Assembly (NCBI RefSeq): GCF_039538045.1
Contig: NZ_BAABBQ010000001.1
Location: 828,001 to 892,000 of the forward strand
DNA length: 64,000 nt
Origin: Sphingomonas swuensis
GTDB taxonomy: Bacteria; Pseudomonadota; Alphaproteobacteria; Sphingomonadales; Sphingomonadaceae
Reading direction: 5' to 3'
Positions 11,452 to 19,381 of the stretch are shown in pieces (the first letter of the stretch is position 1; each line of letters begins with the position of its first letter). The position numbers and the translations under genes were made by a program. The notes beneath the pieces are model-generated. The model was not told the origin of the DNA and made no database searches. It saw only the letters and a program-made list of their open reading frames with translations.

Positions 11452-13743
11452 TCAGGGGATGAGCAACTCCGCCACGGCTTCGGTGATCGCCTCGCCGTCG
11501 AGCCTGTATTCGGCATAGAGGTCGGCGAGGCTTCCGGTCTGGCCGAAGCGATCGACCCCGAGCGGGGCGACGCGCTGGCCGACCACGCCGCCGAGCCATG
11601 AAAGCGAGGCGGGCGCGGCATCGCACAGGGTGACCAGCCGGCCGCCGGGTCCGAGCTTCGACAGCAGGGTCTCGACATGGCTCGGGCTGCGCGCGCCAGA
11701 CCATCGGGTCGCCTGCCCCTGGCTCCAGCCGCGATGAAGGAGATTGGGGCTGGTGACCGACAGCAGACCGAGCCCGGGAAGGTCGGCGGAGAGCTCCTCC
11801 CAGGCGGCGAGCGCCTCGGGCATCACCGCGCCCATTGCGACGATCGCGCAGTCGCCTGCGGGCTCGCGCAGCCAGTAGCCGCCGGCGAGTGCGTCGGACT
11901 GCCAGTCGTCGGACGCACGCTCCAGCTGGCGGACGTTGCGGGTCGAGAGGCGGAGGTAGGTCGATTCGCCCTGCGGGTCGTCGATCAGGCGGAATGCCTC
12001 GCCCATGAACAGCGCCAGCTCGTCGGCGAAGGCAGGCTCGTAGTGGCGCAGGCCTGGCTGGCCCAAGGCGATCAGCGGCGGGTTGATCGACTGGTGCGCG
12101 CCGCCCTCGGGCCCGAGGGTCAGGCCTGACGGGGTGGCGACGAGGAGGAAGCGGGCATCCTGGTAGCAGCCGTAGTTGAGGCTATCGAGACCGCGGGCAA
12201 TAAACGGATCGTAGAGCGTGCCGATGGGCGCGAGGCGATGACCGAAGAGGTCGCCCGACAGGCCTGCGGCGGCGAGCATCAGGAAGAGGTTGGACTCGGC
12301 GATCCCGAGCTCGACATGCTGGCCGGCGTCTTTCGCCGCCCATTTCTGCGCGGAAGGGATCCTGGCTTCGGCGAACACGTCCTTGATGCCGCGGCGGTGA
12401 AACAGCCCGCGACTGTTCACGAAGGCGCCGAGGTTGGTCGAGACGGTGACGTCGGGCGAGGTGGTCAGGATCCGGTCGGCGAGCGGGTGCCCCGACTTGG
12501 CGAGGTCGAGGAGGATTCGGCCGAAGGCGGCCTGCGTGCTCTGTTCCTCGCCCGAGGGGGTGGGAAGGGGCGGGACGGCCCAGCTGGTGAAGTTGCGTGG
12601 CTCCTTGGAACGCCGGACTTTGGTCCCGTCGATGAGGGCTTCGACGCCGGCGCGGGCATTGCCGCCGAGCGCATCGAGCGGGGACCATTCCTGTCCCTCG
12701 GCGATGCCGAGCCCGTCGCGATAGGCGGCGAACTGGGTCGGGTTCATCAGGCCCGCATGATTGTCCTTGTGGCCGGCGAAGGGCAGGCCGTAGCCCTTGA
12801 CGGTCCAGGCGATGAAGACGGTGGGGACATCGTCCCGCGCCGCGGCGAAGGCCTCGGTGAGGCTCGCCATGCAGTGGCCGCCGAGGTCGCTGAAGAGGGT
12901 CGCGAGCTGGTCGTCGTCATGGGCCGCGAGGAAGGGCGCTGCACTATCGCCGAGGTCCTTCTGCACGCGTGCCCGCCAAGCCGCGCCGCCCTGGTAGAGG
13001 AGCGCGCTGTGGTCGGCATTGGGAAGGGCTTCGAGCCATTCCCTGATTATCGGGGCGGACCCCAGCGCTGCGGTGAGCTTCTTGCCGTGGCGAAGCTCGA
13101 CCACCCGCCAGCCGCAGGTCCGGAAGATGTCGTCGAACCGCTCGAACATGCGGTCGGCGCTGGTCGCGTCGAGGCTCTGGCGATTGTAGTCGACGATCCA
13201 CCACAGGTTGCGGACGTCGTGCTTGTGGCCCTCGATCAGCGCCTCGTAGATGTTGCCCTCGTCGAGCTCGGCATCGCCCATCAGCGCCACGAAGCGCCCG
13301 CGCTTGTCCTGCGGGAGCGCGTCGCGGGCGGAGAGCCAGTCCTGGACGAGGCTGGCGAACAAAGTGATGGCGACCCCGAGGCCGACCGAGCCGGTGGAGA
13401 AGTCGACCGGGATCCGGTCCTTGGTCCGGCTGGGATAGCTTTGCGCGCCGCCGAAGCCGCGGAAGTTCTCCAGCGTCGCCTGGTCCTGCCCGCCGAGCAG
13501 ATAATGGATGGCGTGAAGGACGGGGCCGGCGTGCGGCTTGACCGCGACCCGGTCGTTGGGCCCGAGCGCGTCGAAGTAGAGGGCGGTCAGGATCGCGCTC
13601 ATCGAGGCGCTCGAGGCCTGGTGCCCGCCGACCTTCAGCCCGTCATTGCTGTCGCGGACGTGGTTGGCGTGGTGGATGATCCAAGAAGCGAGGAAGCGGA
13701 GGCGTTCTTCGAGGGTCGCAAGGGCGGCGAGATCGGTCGGCAT
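11452..13743 (-). CDS. AceE/transketolase-like ThDP enzyme
   Basis: A 763-residue thiamine-diphosphate enzyme. The N-terminal half has GHQASSASMS, the FRGFGGAQSYPSRTK region, and the ThDP fold GDAELDEGNIYEAL followed by DYNRQSLD, all like homodimeric pyruvate dehydrogenase E1. The C-terminal half has a transketolase-type pyrimidine domain (LGIAESNLFLM, EGGAHQSINPPL). It is shorter than AceE (~890) and longer than transketolase (~660). No E2 or E3 gene adjoins it. Gene callers name it transketolase; AceE-like specificity is my inference. The true substrate is open. Confidence 0.82.
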   Translation of the reverse strand: MPTDLAALATLEERLRFLASWIIHHANHVRDSNDGLKVGGHQASSASMSAILTALYFDALGPNDRVAVKPHAGPVLHAIHYLLGGQDQATLENFRGFGGAQSYPSRTKDRIPVDFSTGSVGLGVAITLFASLVQDWLSARDALPQDKRGRFVALMGDAELDEGNIYEALIEGHKHDVRNLWWIVDYNRQSLDATSADRMFERFDDIFRTCGWRVVELRHGKKLTAALGSAPIIREWLEALPNADHSALLYQGGAAWRARVQKDLGDSAAPFLAAHDDDQLATLFSDLGGHCMASLTEAFAAARDDVPTVFIAWTVKGYGLPFAGHKDNHAGLMNPTQFAAYRDGLGIAEGQEWSPLDALGGNARAGVEALIDGTKVRRSKEPRNFTSWAVPPLPTPSGEEQSTQAAFGRILLDLAKSGHPLADRILTTSPDVTVSTNLGAFVNSRGLFHRRGIKDVFAEARIPSAQKWAAKDAGQHVELGIAESNLFLMLAAAGLSGDLFGHRLAPIGTLYDPFIARGLDSLNYGCYQDARFLLVATPSGLTLGPEGGAHQSINPPLIALGQPGLRHYEPAFADELALFMGEAFRLIDDPQGESTYLRLSTRNVRQLERASDDWQSDALAGGYWLREPAGDCAIVAMGAVMPEALAAWEELSADLPGLGLLSVTSPNLLHRGWSQGQATRWSGARSPSHVETLLSKLGPGGRLVTLCDAAPASLSWLGGVVGQRVAPLGVDRFGQTGSLADLYAEYRLDGEAITEAVAELLIP

Positions 13744-13763
13744 GGGCGCGGCCTAGCAGCAAC

Positions 13764-13837
13764 CGTCGTCCCGGCGAAGGCGCGTTCTCAGGCGATCGCC
13801 CGCAAAGCTCCCGGAGCCCCGGCCTGCGCCGGGACGT
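13764..13837. repeat. Dispersed palindromic element overlapping the 3' end of hxlR
   Basis: GTCCCGGCGAAGGC (13768-13781) and GCCTGCGCCGGGAC (13822-13835) are imperfect inverted arms about 40 bp apart. The element supplies the last ~16 codons and the stop of hxlR. It lies between that gene and the start of the ThDP enzyme gene, both on the minus strand. Confidence 0.5.
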
Positions 13838-14222
13838 CCGCGTCGATCGCCGCATCGAAGCGCTGCTGGGCGGCGCGGATGCAGTCGATGTGGGCGAACG
13901 CCCAGCGGCCGAGCGCCTCGACCGGCTCGATCAGGCTCTGGCCAAGCTCGGTCAGCGAATAGGTGACGCGCGGCGGAACCGTCGGCTCGACCGAGCGGTC
14001 GACGAGGCCGTCGCGTTCGAGGCCGCGCAAGGTCAGCGTCAGCATCCGCTGGCTGATCCCGTCGATTTCGCGCTTCAGCTCGTTGAAGCGATGCGCACGG
14101 CGGGCGAGGATCATCACGATCAGCACCGACCACTTGTCGCCGATGCGATTGAGAACCGGGGTGACGTTGCGGCAACCCGCGGCCTTGAGCCCCGATGCTT
14201 CCGCCAAACCAGTATCATGCAT
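13788..14222 (-). CDS. HxlR-family regulator (redox or quinone-sensing type)
   Basis: A 144-residue winged-helix regulator. The family signature is clear: CRNVTPVLNRIGDKWSVLIV with the conserved N-terminal Cys, HRFNELKREIDGISQRMLTL, LRGLERDGLVDR and PRVTYSLTELG. HxlR proteins of this type sense electrophiles or quinones through that Cys (family knowledge). The gene is divergent from azoR-doxX, with an inverted repeat between them, so it probably represses both. The last residues come from a dispersed repeat. Confidence 0.92.
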   Translation of the reverse strand: MHDTGLAEASGLKAAGCRNVTPVLNRIGDKWSVLIVMILARRAHRFNELKREIDGISQRMLTLTLRGLERDGLVDRSVEPTVPPRVTYSLTELGQSLIEPVEALGRWAFAHIDCIRAAQQRFDAAIDADVPAQAGAPGALRAIA

Positions 14223-14270
14223 GTGCCCTGATACCCTTCATGTGCCGTCTTTTTTTGCGCGGCGGGTTGG

Positions 14271-14291
14271 TTACCTATGGTGTCTAGGTAA
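14271..14291. promoter_or_regulatory. Candidate HxlR operator
   Basis: TTACCTA (14271-14277) and TAGGTAA (14285-14291) are perfect 7-bp inverted arms separated by 7 bp, in the intergenic region between hxlR and azoR and 22 bp before the azoR start. Placement and symmetry suit autoregulation and repression of azoR-doxX; binding is inferred. Confidence 0.55.
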
Positions 14292-14312
14292 TCATTTGTG
14301 ACTGGAGAGACA

Positions 14313-14867
14313 ATGGCCACCATCCTTCACCTGGACAGCAGCATCACGGGCGACAACAGCGTCAGCCGAATCCTCAGCCGGTCGATCGTCGAGCGTCTCG
14401 CCAATGCAGGCCCCGGCACCGAGGTCATCCAGCGCGACCTCGTCGCCGCGCCGATCAGTCACCTGACTCTCGACGCCTTCGCCGACCCGAGCGTGCTCGA
14501 CGAGTTCCTCGCCGCCGACACGGTCGTCATCGGTGCGCCGATGTACAATTTCACGATCCCGACCCAGCTCAAGAGCTGGCTCGACCGGATCCTCGTTGCG
14601 GGCAAGACCTTCCGCTACACCGAGAACGGTCCCGAGGGGCTGGCCGGCGGCAAGCGCGTGATCATCGCACTGGCGCGCGGCGGCTTCTACGGCGCGGATT
14701 CGCCGGCAAGCGCGCTCGAGCATACCGAGACCTATCTGCGCGGAGTCTTCGGCTTTATCGGCATCGAGCCTGAGTTCGTCGCGGCCGACGGCATTGCCAT
14801 CGGGCCCGAGCAGCGCGAAACCAGCCTTGCCCAGGCGCTCGGCGACACCGAGAAGCTGGCGGCTTGA
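14313..14867 (+). CDS. azoR: FMN-dependent NADH:quinone oxidoreductase/azoreductase
   Basis: Flavodoxin-fold homodimeric reductase of 184 residues that reduces quinones and azo compounds. It has [17 protein letters not shown] near the N-terminus, [19 protein letters not shown] and the GFYG loop typical of AzoR. I chose ATG 14313 because GGAGAG precedes it at good spacing; the earlier start at 14298 has none. Followed after 23 bp by doxX. Divergent from hxlR. Confidence 0.93.
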   Translation: MATILHLDSSITGDNSVSRILSRSIVERLANAGPGTEVIQRDLVAAPISHLTLDAFADPSVLDEFLAADTVVIGAPMYNFTIPTQLKSWLDRILVAGKTFRYTENGPEGLAGGKRVIIALARGGFYGADSPASALEHTETYLRGVFGFIGIEPEFVAADGIAIGPEQRETSLAQALGDTEKLAA

Positions 14868-14890
14868 GTATCAACCAACAGGGGAACTCC

Positions 14891-15298
14891 ATGACCAACG
14901 ACAAACTCAGCGCCTCCGCGCCCCTGATGCTCGGGGTGCTGCGGATCATGACAGGGCTGCTGTTCCTGGCCCACGGGACGCAGAAGTTCCTGTCCTTCCC
15001 GGGCGGGGAGCGCGCGGGTTCGGGCCTCGCGCTCGACAATCCGGGTGCCTATGCCGGCATCATCGAACTCGTCACCGGCCTGCTCATCACGCTCGGCCTG
15101 TTCACCCGGCCGGCGGCGTTCATCGCCTCGGGAACGATGGCCGCGGCCTATTTCATGGCCCATGCGCCGCAGAATTTCTTCCCGGTGAATAATGGCGGCG
15201 ACGCAGCCGTGCTCTACTGCTTCGTCTTCCTCTACCTCGTCTTCGCAGGGCCCGGCCGATTCAGCATCGACGGCTCGCGCCGCACCGTCGCACGCTAA
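14891..15298 (+). CDS. DoxX-family membrane protein
   Basis: A 135-residue inner-membrane protein with about four hydrophobic segments. The DoxX signature is RIMTGLLFLAHGTQKFLSFP and GLFTRPAAFIASGTMAAAYF. ATG 14891 follows an AGGGGA ribosome site. DoxX proteins linked to HxlR and azoreductase genes are thought to assist thiol or quinone stress responses (family association). A strong hairpin follows at 15317. Confidence 0.9.
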   Translation: MTNDKLSASAPLMLGVLRIMTGLLFLAHGTQKFLSFPGGERAGSGLALDNPGAYAGIIELVTGLLITLGLFTRPAAFIASGTMAAAYFMAHAPQNFFPVNNGGDAAVLYCFVFLYLVFAGPGRFSIDGSRRTVAR

Positions 15299-15316
15299 GC
15301 TGCAGGCACGCTTCAT

Positions 15317-15350
15317 GACGGCGGAGAGGCTTGCTGGCCTCTCCGCCGTC
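15317..15350 (+). terminator. 14-bp stem hairpin after doxX
   Basis: GACGGCGGAGAGGC and GCCTCTCCGCCGTC pair perfectly over 14 bp with a 6-nt loop, 18 bp after the doxX stop. There is no clear T-run, but the stem strength and position suggest a terminator. Confidence 0.75.
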
Positions 15351-15419
15351 CAGGTGACAAACATTTCTTAGTGATGCTCGGCTACGCCCTCCGCTGCTCG
15401 AAGGGGGTTGGGAGTCAGC

Positions 15420-15962
15420 ATGCGCAAGGCGTCGATGGCCGTGGTTCTGGCGTGCGGGATCGCGGGGTGCGCCACTCCCGAAGCCAATGTCTACGACCTA
15501 CCGATCGCCGAAGCGTCGAAGCGGCTGCTTGCCGCCGACCTCACCGAATTCAAATATCAGCGCCAGTGCGGCGTTCTGCTGGCCATAACCCCGGGCGGCG
15601 GCGGCAATGCCGTGACCTGGTGGGTAAGCACGGACGGCATGGACGTCTTCTACTTCACCGCGCGGCTGACCGAGGTCGGGCCGGGCAAGACCAAGGTCGA
15701 CGTCGAGGTCAGCAAGGATTCGAACGGCAAGGAAAGTTACAGCGGGACGACCGAACTGGTTCGGCCGTTGTTCCTGCAGCCGCTCCGGCCTGCGATCACG
15801 GAGCTGGTCGACGCCACGCTTGAACAGCGCAAGCATGACTACAGCTTCCTCAACAAGACCGACGTCAAGGAAAATAACGGAGTCTGCAACGTGCAGCGGG
15901 GGTCGATGGAGAGCGGCTTTCGTTTCCGCCGCGGGCAGAAGGGCGGGGAGTACGAACGATGA
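15420..15962 (+). CDS. Predicted lipoprotein of unknown function (first of a pair)
   Basis: A 180-residue protein with signal peptide and lipobox (VLACGIAGC, Cys at about 19). The mature part begins with a short amphipathic motif, YDLPIAEASKRLLAADL, followed by beta-rich sequence. It matches no family I recognise. The neighbouring gene starts in its stop codon (ATGA) and has the same layout with a related motif, so they look like diverged duplicates that act together. ATG 15420 was chosen because it starts the signal peptide (MRKASMAVVLACG). Confidence 0.75.
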   Translation: MRKASMAVVLACGIAGCATPEANVYDLPIAEASKRLLAADLTEFKYQRQCGVLLAITPGGGGNAVTWWVSTDGMDVFYFTARLTEVGPGKTKVDVEVSKDSNGKESYSGTTELVRPLFLQPLRPAITELVDATLEQRKHDYSFLNKTDVKENNGVCNVQRGSMESGFRFRRGQKGGEYER

Positions 15963-16507
15963 TCGGTCGGAGCTTGCTGATCGCGTCTGCGCTGCTGCTG
16001 GCGGCCTGTAGCGGGCGTGACGAGCCGGACGTCGTTGCACTCCCACTTGCCGAAGTGCAGCAGCGGCTGCTCGAGGTCGAGGTGCCCTCCGACATGTTCG
16101 GTTCCAATCCGGTCGAGATCGAACCCGAGGCTTCAGGCACGCAGGTGCGCTGGATCGTCAGGCGGAAGGATGAGGAAGTGATGCGCTTCCTCGCCGACCT
16201 CACTCCGGAAAGCGCCGGCACGCAGATGAAGCTCGACCTTCAGGGGACAAAGGAGGGGCCGTTTGGAAACGTCGAAAGACGGCTGGAGAAGAAACCAGAG
16301 ATCAAGCGGCTCTACCTCGCCAACATGCGCGAAGCCATCAGTTCCGATTTTGAAGGGCGGCCGTTCGATCGCCGCCGGACCTACAAGGAACTGAGCAGCG
16401 CGATCGTGGCCAACATGCCCGACATCAATGCAACTTTCGATCGTGCCGCTGAACAGTATGAGCGCGAGTCGCGGCGGGCGTTCCACGATGCCTATGCGCG
16501 GCAGTAG
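15959..16507 (+). CDS. Predicted lipoprotein of unknown function (second of a pair)
   Basis: A 182-residue exported protein with signal peptide and lipobox (LLIASALLLAACSG). Mature start VVALPLAEVQQRLLEVEV parallels the upstream protein, as does a following VRW.V...EVM.F.A.LTP stretch (upstream: VTWWVSTDGMDVFYFTARLTE). The C-terminal half is charged and helical. Coupled to the first gene by a 4-bp overlap. Ends 5 bp from the convergent TPM gene. Function unknown. Confidence 0.75.
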   Translation: MIGRSLLIASALLLAACSGRDEPDVVALPLAEVQQRLLEVEVPSDMFGSNPVEIEPEASGTQVRWIVRRKDEEVMRFLADLTPESAGTQMKLDLQGTKEGPFGNVERRLEKKPEIKRLYLANMREAISSDFEGRPFDRRRTYKELSSAIVANMPDINATFDRAAEQYERESRRAFHDAYARQ

Positions 16508-16512
16508 GCTGG

Positions 16513-17061
16513 CTCAGCCGACTTTTTCGATGACCGCAGTGATGCCGGCGTCGATGCCGTTCAGCCACTCGTTGCGGGCGAAATAGGGGACGATCTCGCC
16601 ATCCATGATCTTCTTCGCGGCGGCGTCGCAAGCCTCGCTTCGAGGCCCTTGCCGACAGCGAGGCGCGCGACCTGCTGGTTGGGGGAGATGAGCAGCACGA
16701 TGCCGTCGTCATGTCCCTTGCGACCGACGCCACGGGCGTTCGCCCAATCGCGGGTGAATGCAGCAATTTCCTGACCGCCAGTGTCGGTAACGGTGGCGAC
16801 GACCATCTGGTGGTTCGTCTTCTGCTCCCATTCGCGCAGGCGGGCAGTGATGTGCCTGCGGTCGGAAGCGGAGAGGAGGCCGGCATCGTCCGAGATGTAG
16901 CTGGTCAGTGTGACCCGTTGGCCGCCGTCCGCCGGAGGGCTCTGCGGCAGGGTGACAGTGGCTGGGCCGTCGCAGCTGGCCAAGGCCAGCAGCAGGACGG
17001 CGGTGAGCGTACGGAAGCTCGATGCGGAGGACGCCGACTTGGCCATCCTCCGCAGGCTCAT
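16513..17061 (-). pseudogene. TPM-domain (YgcG-like) lipoprotein gene with frameshift
   Basis: The first ~145 residues are a signal peptide with lipobox (LLLALASC) and a TPM domain (YISDDAGLLSASDRRHI, TNHQMVVATV, GIVLLISPNQQVARLAVGKGLEA). Near 16630-16635 the frame is lost: the 0 frame runs into arginine-rich nonsense and stops at 16561. A +1 shift restores the expected ending, CDAAAKKIMDGEIVPYFA then EWLNGIDAGITAVIEKVG, with a TGA at 16513. One base is missing or two are extra, so this is a real mutation or a sequencing error. The start overlaps the E2 stop (ATGA). Confidence 0.8.
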
Positions 17062-18368
17062 GCCAGCAGCCGCAGCGGGTTTTCGATCAGGGGCTTCAAT
17101 GCCTGGAGGAAGGTCGCGGCGTCCCAGCCGTCGACGACCCGGTGATCACAGGAGAGCGAAAGGTTCATCCGCTTGCGGATCTCGAGCTCGCCATTGACCG
17201 GCACCACCTTCTCCTCGACCTTGTTGACCGCGATGGTCGCGACCTGGGGCGGGGAGATGACGGGGGTCGAGGTGATCCCGCCCATCGGCCCGAGCGAGCT
17301 GATGGTGAAGGTCGGGTTCGACAGCTCCTCGCGGGTCGCCTTGCCGGTCTTGGCGGCGTCCGACAGGCGAGCGACCTCGCTGGCGAGCTGCCAGACCGAC
17401 AGCCGCTCGGCGTTGCGGATCACGGGCACCATCAGCCCGTTCGGGGTCTGCGCGGCCATGCCCATGTGAACACTGCCGTGGCGGGTGATGACGTTCGCCT
17501 CGTCGTCATAGGTGGCGTTGATCATCGGGAAATCGGCCAGCGCCTTGCTTAGCGCGGTGATCAGGAACGGAAGCAGGGTCAGCTTGGGGTTCGAACCGCG
17601 ATCGCGATTCATCATCGCGCGGGTTTCCTCCAGCGCGGTGACGTCAAACTCCTCGACGAGGGCGAAGTGCGGGATGCGGCGCTTGGCGGCCTGCATGTTC
17701 TCCGCGATCTTGCGGCGCAGGCCGACGACCTTGATCTGCTCGTCCTGGCGGAGCGGGGTCGAGCGACCCGAGACCTGGCCACCATTGTAGAGGAGCCAGG
17801 CGTCGAGGTCGGCGTGACGGATGTGCTCGCCCTGGTGCTTCACCTGCGTGAGGTCGATCCCGAGGTCGCGGGCGCGGGCCCGGACGGCGGGGGTGGTGAG
17901 GATCTTCTCTCCCCGCCCGCCTGCGGGAGGGGCAGGGGGAGGGCTTGTGGGAGCGGGCGCGGACAGGCCCTCCCCTTCGCCGCTGCGCGGCTCTTCCCCT
18001 CCCGCAGGCGGGAGGGGAGTATCGGCCACCTCGAGCGTCGGATTGGCCTCTTCCTGCGCCTGGGTCGGCACCGCGGCGCCGTCGGCGAGCGGCACTTCCT
18101 CGGCTTCGGCCGGAGCTTCGGCAGCGCTTTCGGTCTCGATCTCGACCAGCACCGAGCCGATCGCGATTTGGTCGCCGACCTCGCCCGCGAGCTTGGTGAC
18201 GGTGCCGGCGACGGGCGATTCCATCTCCACGGTCGCCTTGTCGGTCATCATGTCGGCGAGCTGCTGGTCTTCCTCGACCCGGTCGCCGACCTTGATGTGC
18301 CAGGCGACGATCTCGGCCTCGGCAATGCCTTCGCCGATGTCGGGAAGCTTGAACTTGTAGGTCGCCAT
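17058..18368 (-). CDS. E2 acyltransferase of a branched-chain 2-oxoacid dehydrogenase complex
   Basis: A 436-residue dihydrolipoamide acyltransferase. The lipoyl domain spans about 1-80, with Lys44 in MMTDKATVEM as the lipoylation site. A long linker follows. The peripheral-subunit-binding domain is at about 155-195 (TTPAVRARARDLGIDL), then the catalytic domain ending in SCDHRVVDGWDAATFLQAL with the active-site His and Asp. With separate E1 alpha and beta genes upstream it is a BCKDH-type rather than PDH-type E2 (inference). Residues ~117-154 derive from a palindromic repeat. No E3 gene is in the window. Confidence 0.93.
   Translation of the reverse strand: MATYKFKLPDIGEGIAEAEIVAWHIKVGDRVEEDQQLADMMTDKATVEMESPVAGTVTKLAGEVGDQIAIGSVLVEIETESAAEAPAEAEEVPLADGAAVPTQAQEEANPTLEVADTPLPPAGGEEPRSGEGEGLSAPAPTSPPPAPPAGGRGEKILTTPAVRARARDLGIDLTQVKHQGEHIRHADLDAWLLYNGGQVSGRSTPLRQDEQIKVVGLRRKIAENMQAAKRRIPHFALVEEFDVTALEETRAMMNRDRGSNPKLTLLPFLITALSKALADFPMINATYDDEANVITRHGSVHMGMAAQTPNGLMVPVIRNAERLSVWQLASEVARLSDAAKTGKATREELSNPTFTISSLGPMGGITSTPVISPPQVATIAVNKVEEKVVPVNGELEIRKRMNLSLSCDHRVVDGWDAATFLQALKPLIENPLRLLA
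17908..18019. repeat. GC-rich palindromic element inside the E2 linker
   Basis: CCCCTCCCGCAGGCGGGAGG (17997-18016) is palindromic and is mirrored about 70 bp away by CCCGCCTGCGGGAGGGG (17917-17933), with further complementary GCCCTCCCC and GGGGAGGGC blocks. The ~110-bp unit looks like the dispersed intergenic palindromes of sphingomonads. It is translated in frame as Pro/Gly/Glu-rich linker (PLPPAGGEEPRSGEGEGL and PPAPPAGGRGEK). Confidence 0.7.
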
Positions 18369-19381
18369 CAGTCTGCCATGACCTTTTCTAGAGCCTGTTT
18401 CATCCGGATCGGGCCGGGGAAGTAGATCCACTCGTAAGCGTGCGGGTAGGGCGTGTCCCAGCCGGTCACGCGCCCGACCGGCGCCTCCAGATGGTAGAAG
18501 CAGCGCTCCTGGACGAGGGTCACCAGCTCGGACACGAAGCCGCTGGTCCTGGTCGCTTCCTGGACCACGAGGCAGCGGCCGGTCTTCCTGACGCTCTCCT
18601 CGATCGTGTCGATGTCGAGCGGGAGCAGAGTGCGCAGGTCGATGACCTCGGCGTCGATCCCATTCTCCTCGACCGCGGCGAGCGCGACGTGGACCATCGT
18701 GCCGTAGGCGAGGACGGTGAGGTCGTTGCCGGGCCGCACGATCCGCGCCTTGCCGAGCGGCACGGTGTAATGGCCGTCGGGCACCTCGCTGTCGGCATGC
18801 TTCGACCAGGGCTTCACCGGCTTGTCGTGGTGGCCGTCGAAGGGTCCGTTGTAGATGCGCTTGGGCTCGAAGAAGAGGACCGGGTCCGGATCCTCGATCG
18901 CGGCGATCAGCAGGCCCTTGGCGTCGTGCGGGGTCGAGGGGATGACCACCTTCAGACCCGCGACGTGGGTGAACAAAGCCTCGGGGCTCTGGCTATGGGT
19001 CTGGCCGCCGAAGATGCCGCCGCCGTAGGGCGAGCGGATGACCATCGGCATGGTCCACTCGCCCGCTGTGCGATAGCGCATCCGGGCGACCTCGGAGACG
19101 ATCTGGTCGTAGCCGGGGTAGATATAGTCGGCGAACTGGATCTCGATGACGGGCTTGAGGCCGTAGGCGGCCATGCCGACCGCGGTCCCGACGATCCCGC
19201 CCTCGCTGATCGGCGCGTCGAAGCAGCGTTCCTTGCCGAACTCCTGCTGGAGGCCGGCGGTGGCGCGGAACACGCCGCCGAAATAGCCGACGTCCTCGCC
19301 GAAGACGACGATGTCGGGGTCGCGCGCCATCATCACGCGGTGGGCGTCGTTGATCGCCTCGATCATGTTGCGTGTCGGCAT
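18368..19381 (-). CDS. E1 beta subunit, branched-chain 2-oxoacid dehydrogenase
   Basis: Transketolase-pyrimidine subunit of 337 residues that pairs with E1 alpha to decarboxylate the 2-oxoacid. Typical motifs are VFGEDVGYFGGVFRAT, APISEGGIVGTAVGMAAYGL, EIQFADYIYPGYDQIVSEVA and FEPKRIYNGPF. The last favours the branched-chain over the pyruvate form. Its stop overlaps the E2 start by 1 bp (TGATG) and it abuts E1 alpha, so the three form one operon. Confidence 0.94.
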   Translation of the reverse strand: MPTRNMIEAINDAHRVMMARDPDIVVFGEDVGYFGGVFRATAGLQQEFGKERCFDAPISEGGIVGTAVGMAAYGLKPVIEIQFADYIYPGYDQIVSEVARMRYRTAGEWTMPMVIRSPYGGGIFGGQTHSQSPEALFTHVAGLKVVIPSTPHDAKGLLIAAIEDPDPVLFFEPKRIYNGPFDGHHDKPVKPWSKHADSEVPDGHYTVPLGKARIVRPGNDLTVLAYGTMVHVALAAVEENGIDAEVIDLRTLLPLDIDTIEESVRKTGRCLVVQEATRTSGFVSELVTLVQERCFYHLEAPVGRVTGWDTPYPHAYEWIYFPGPIRMKQALEKVMAD

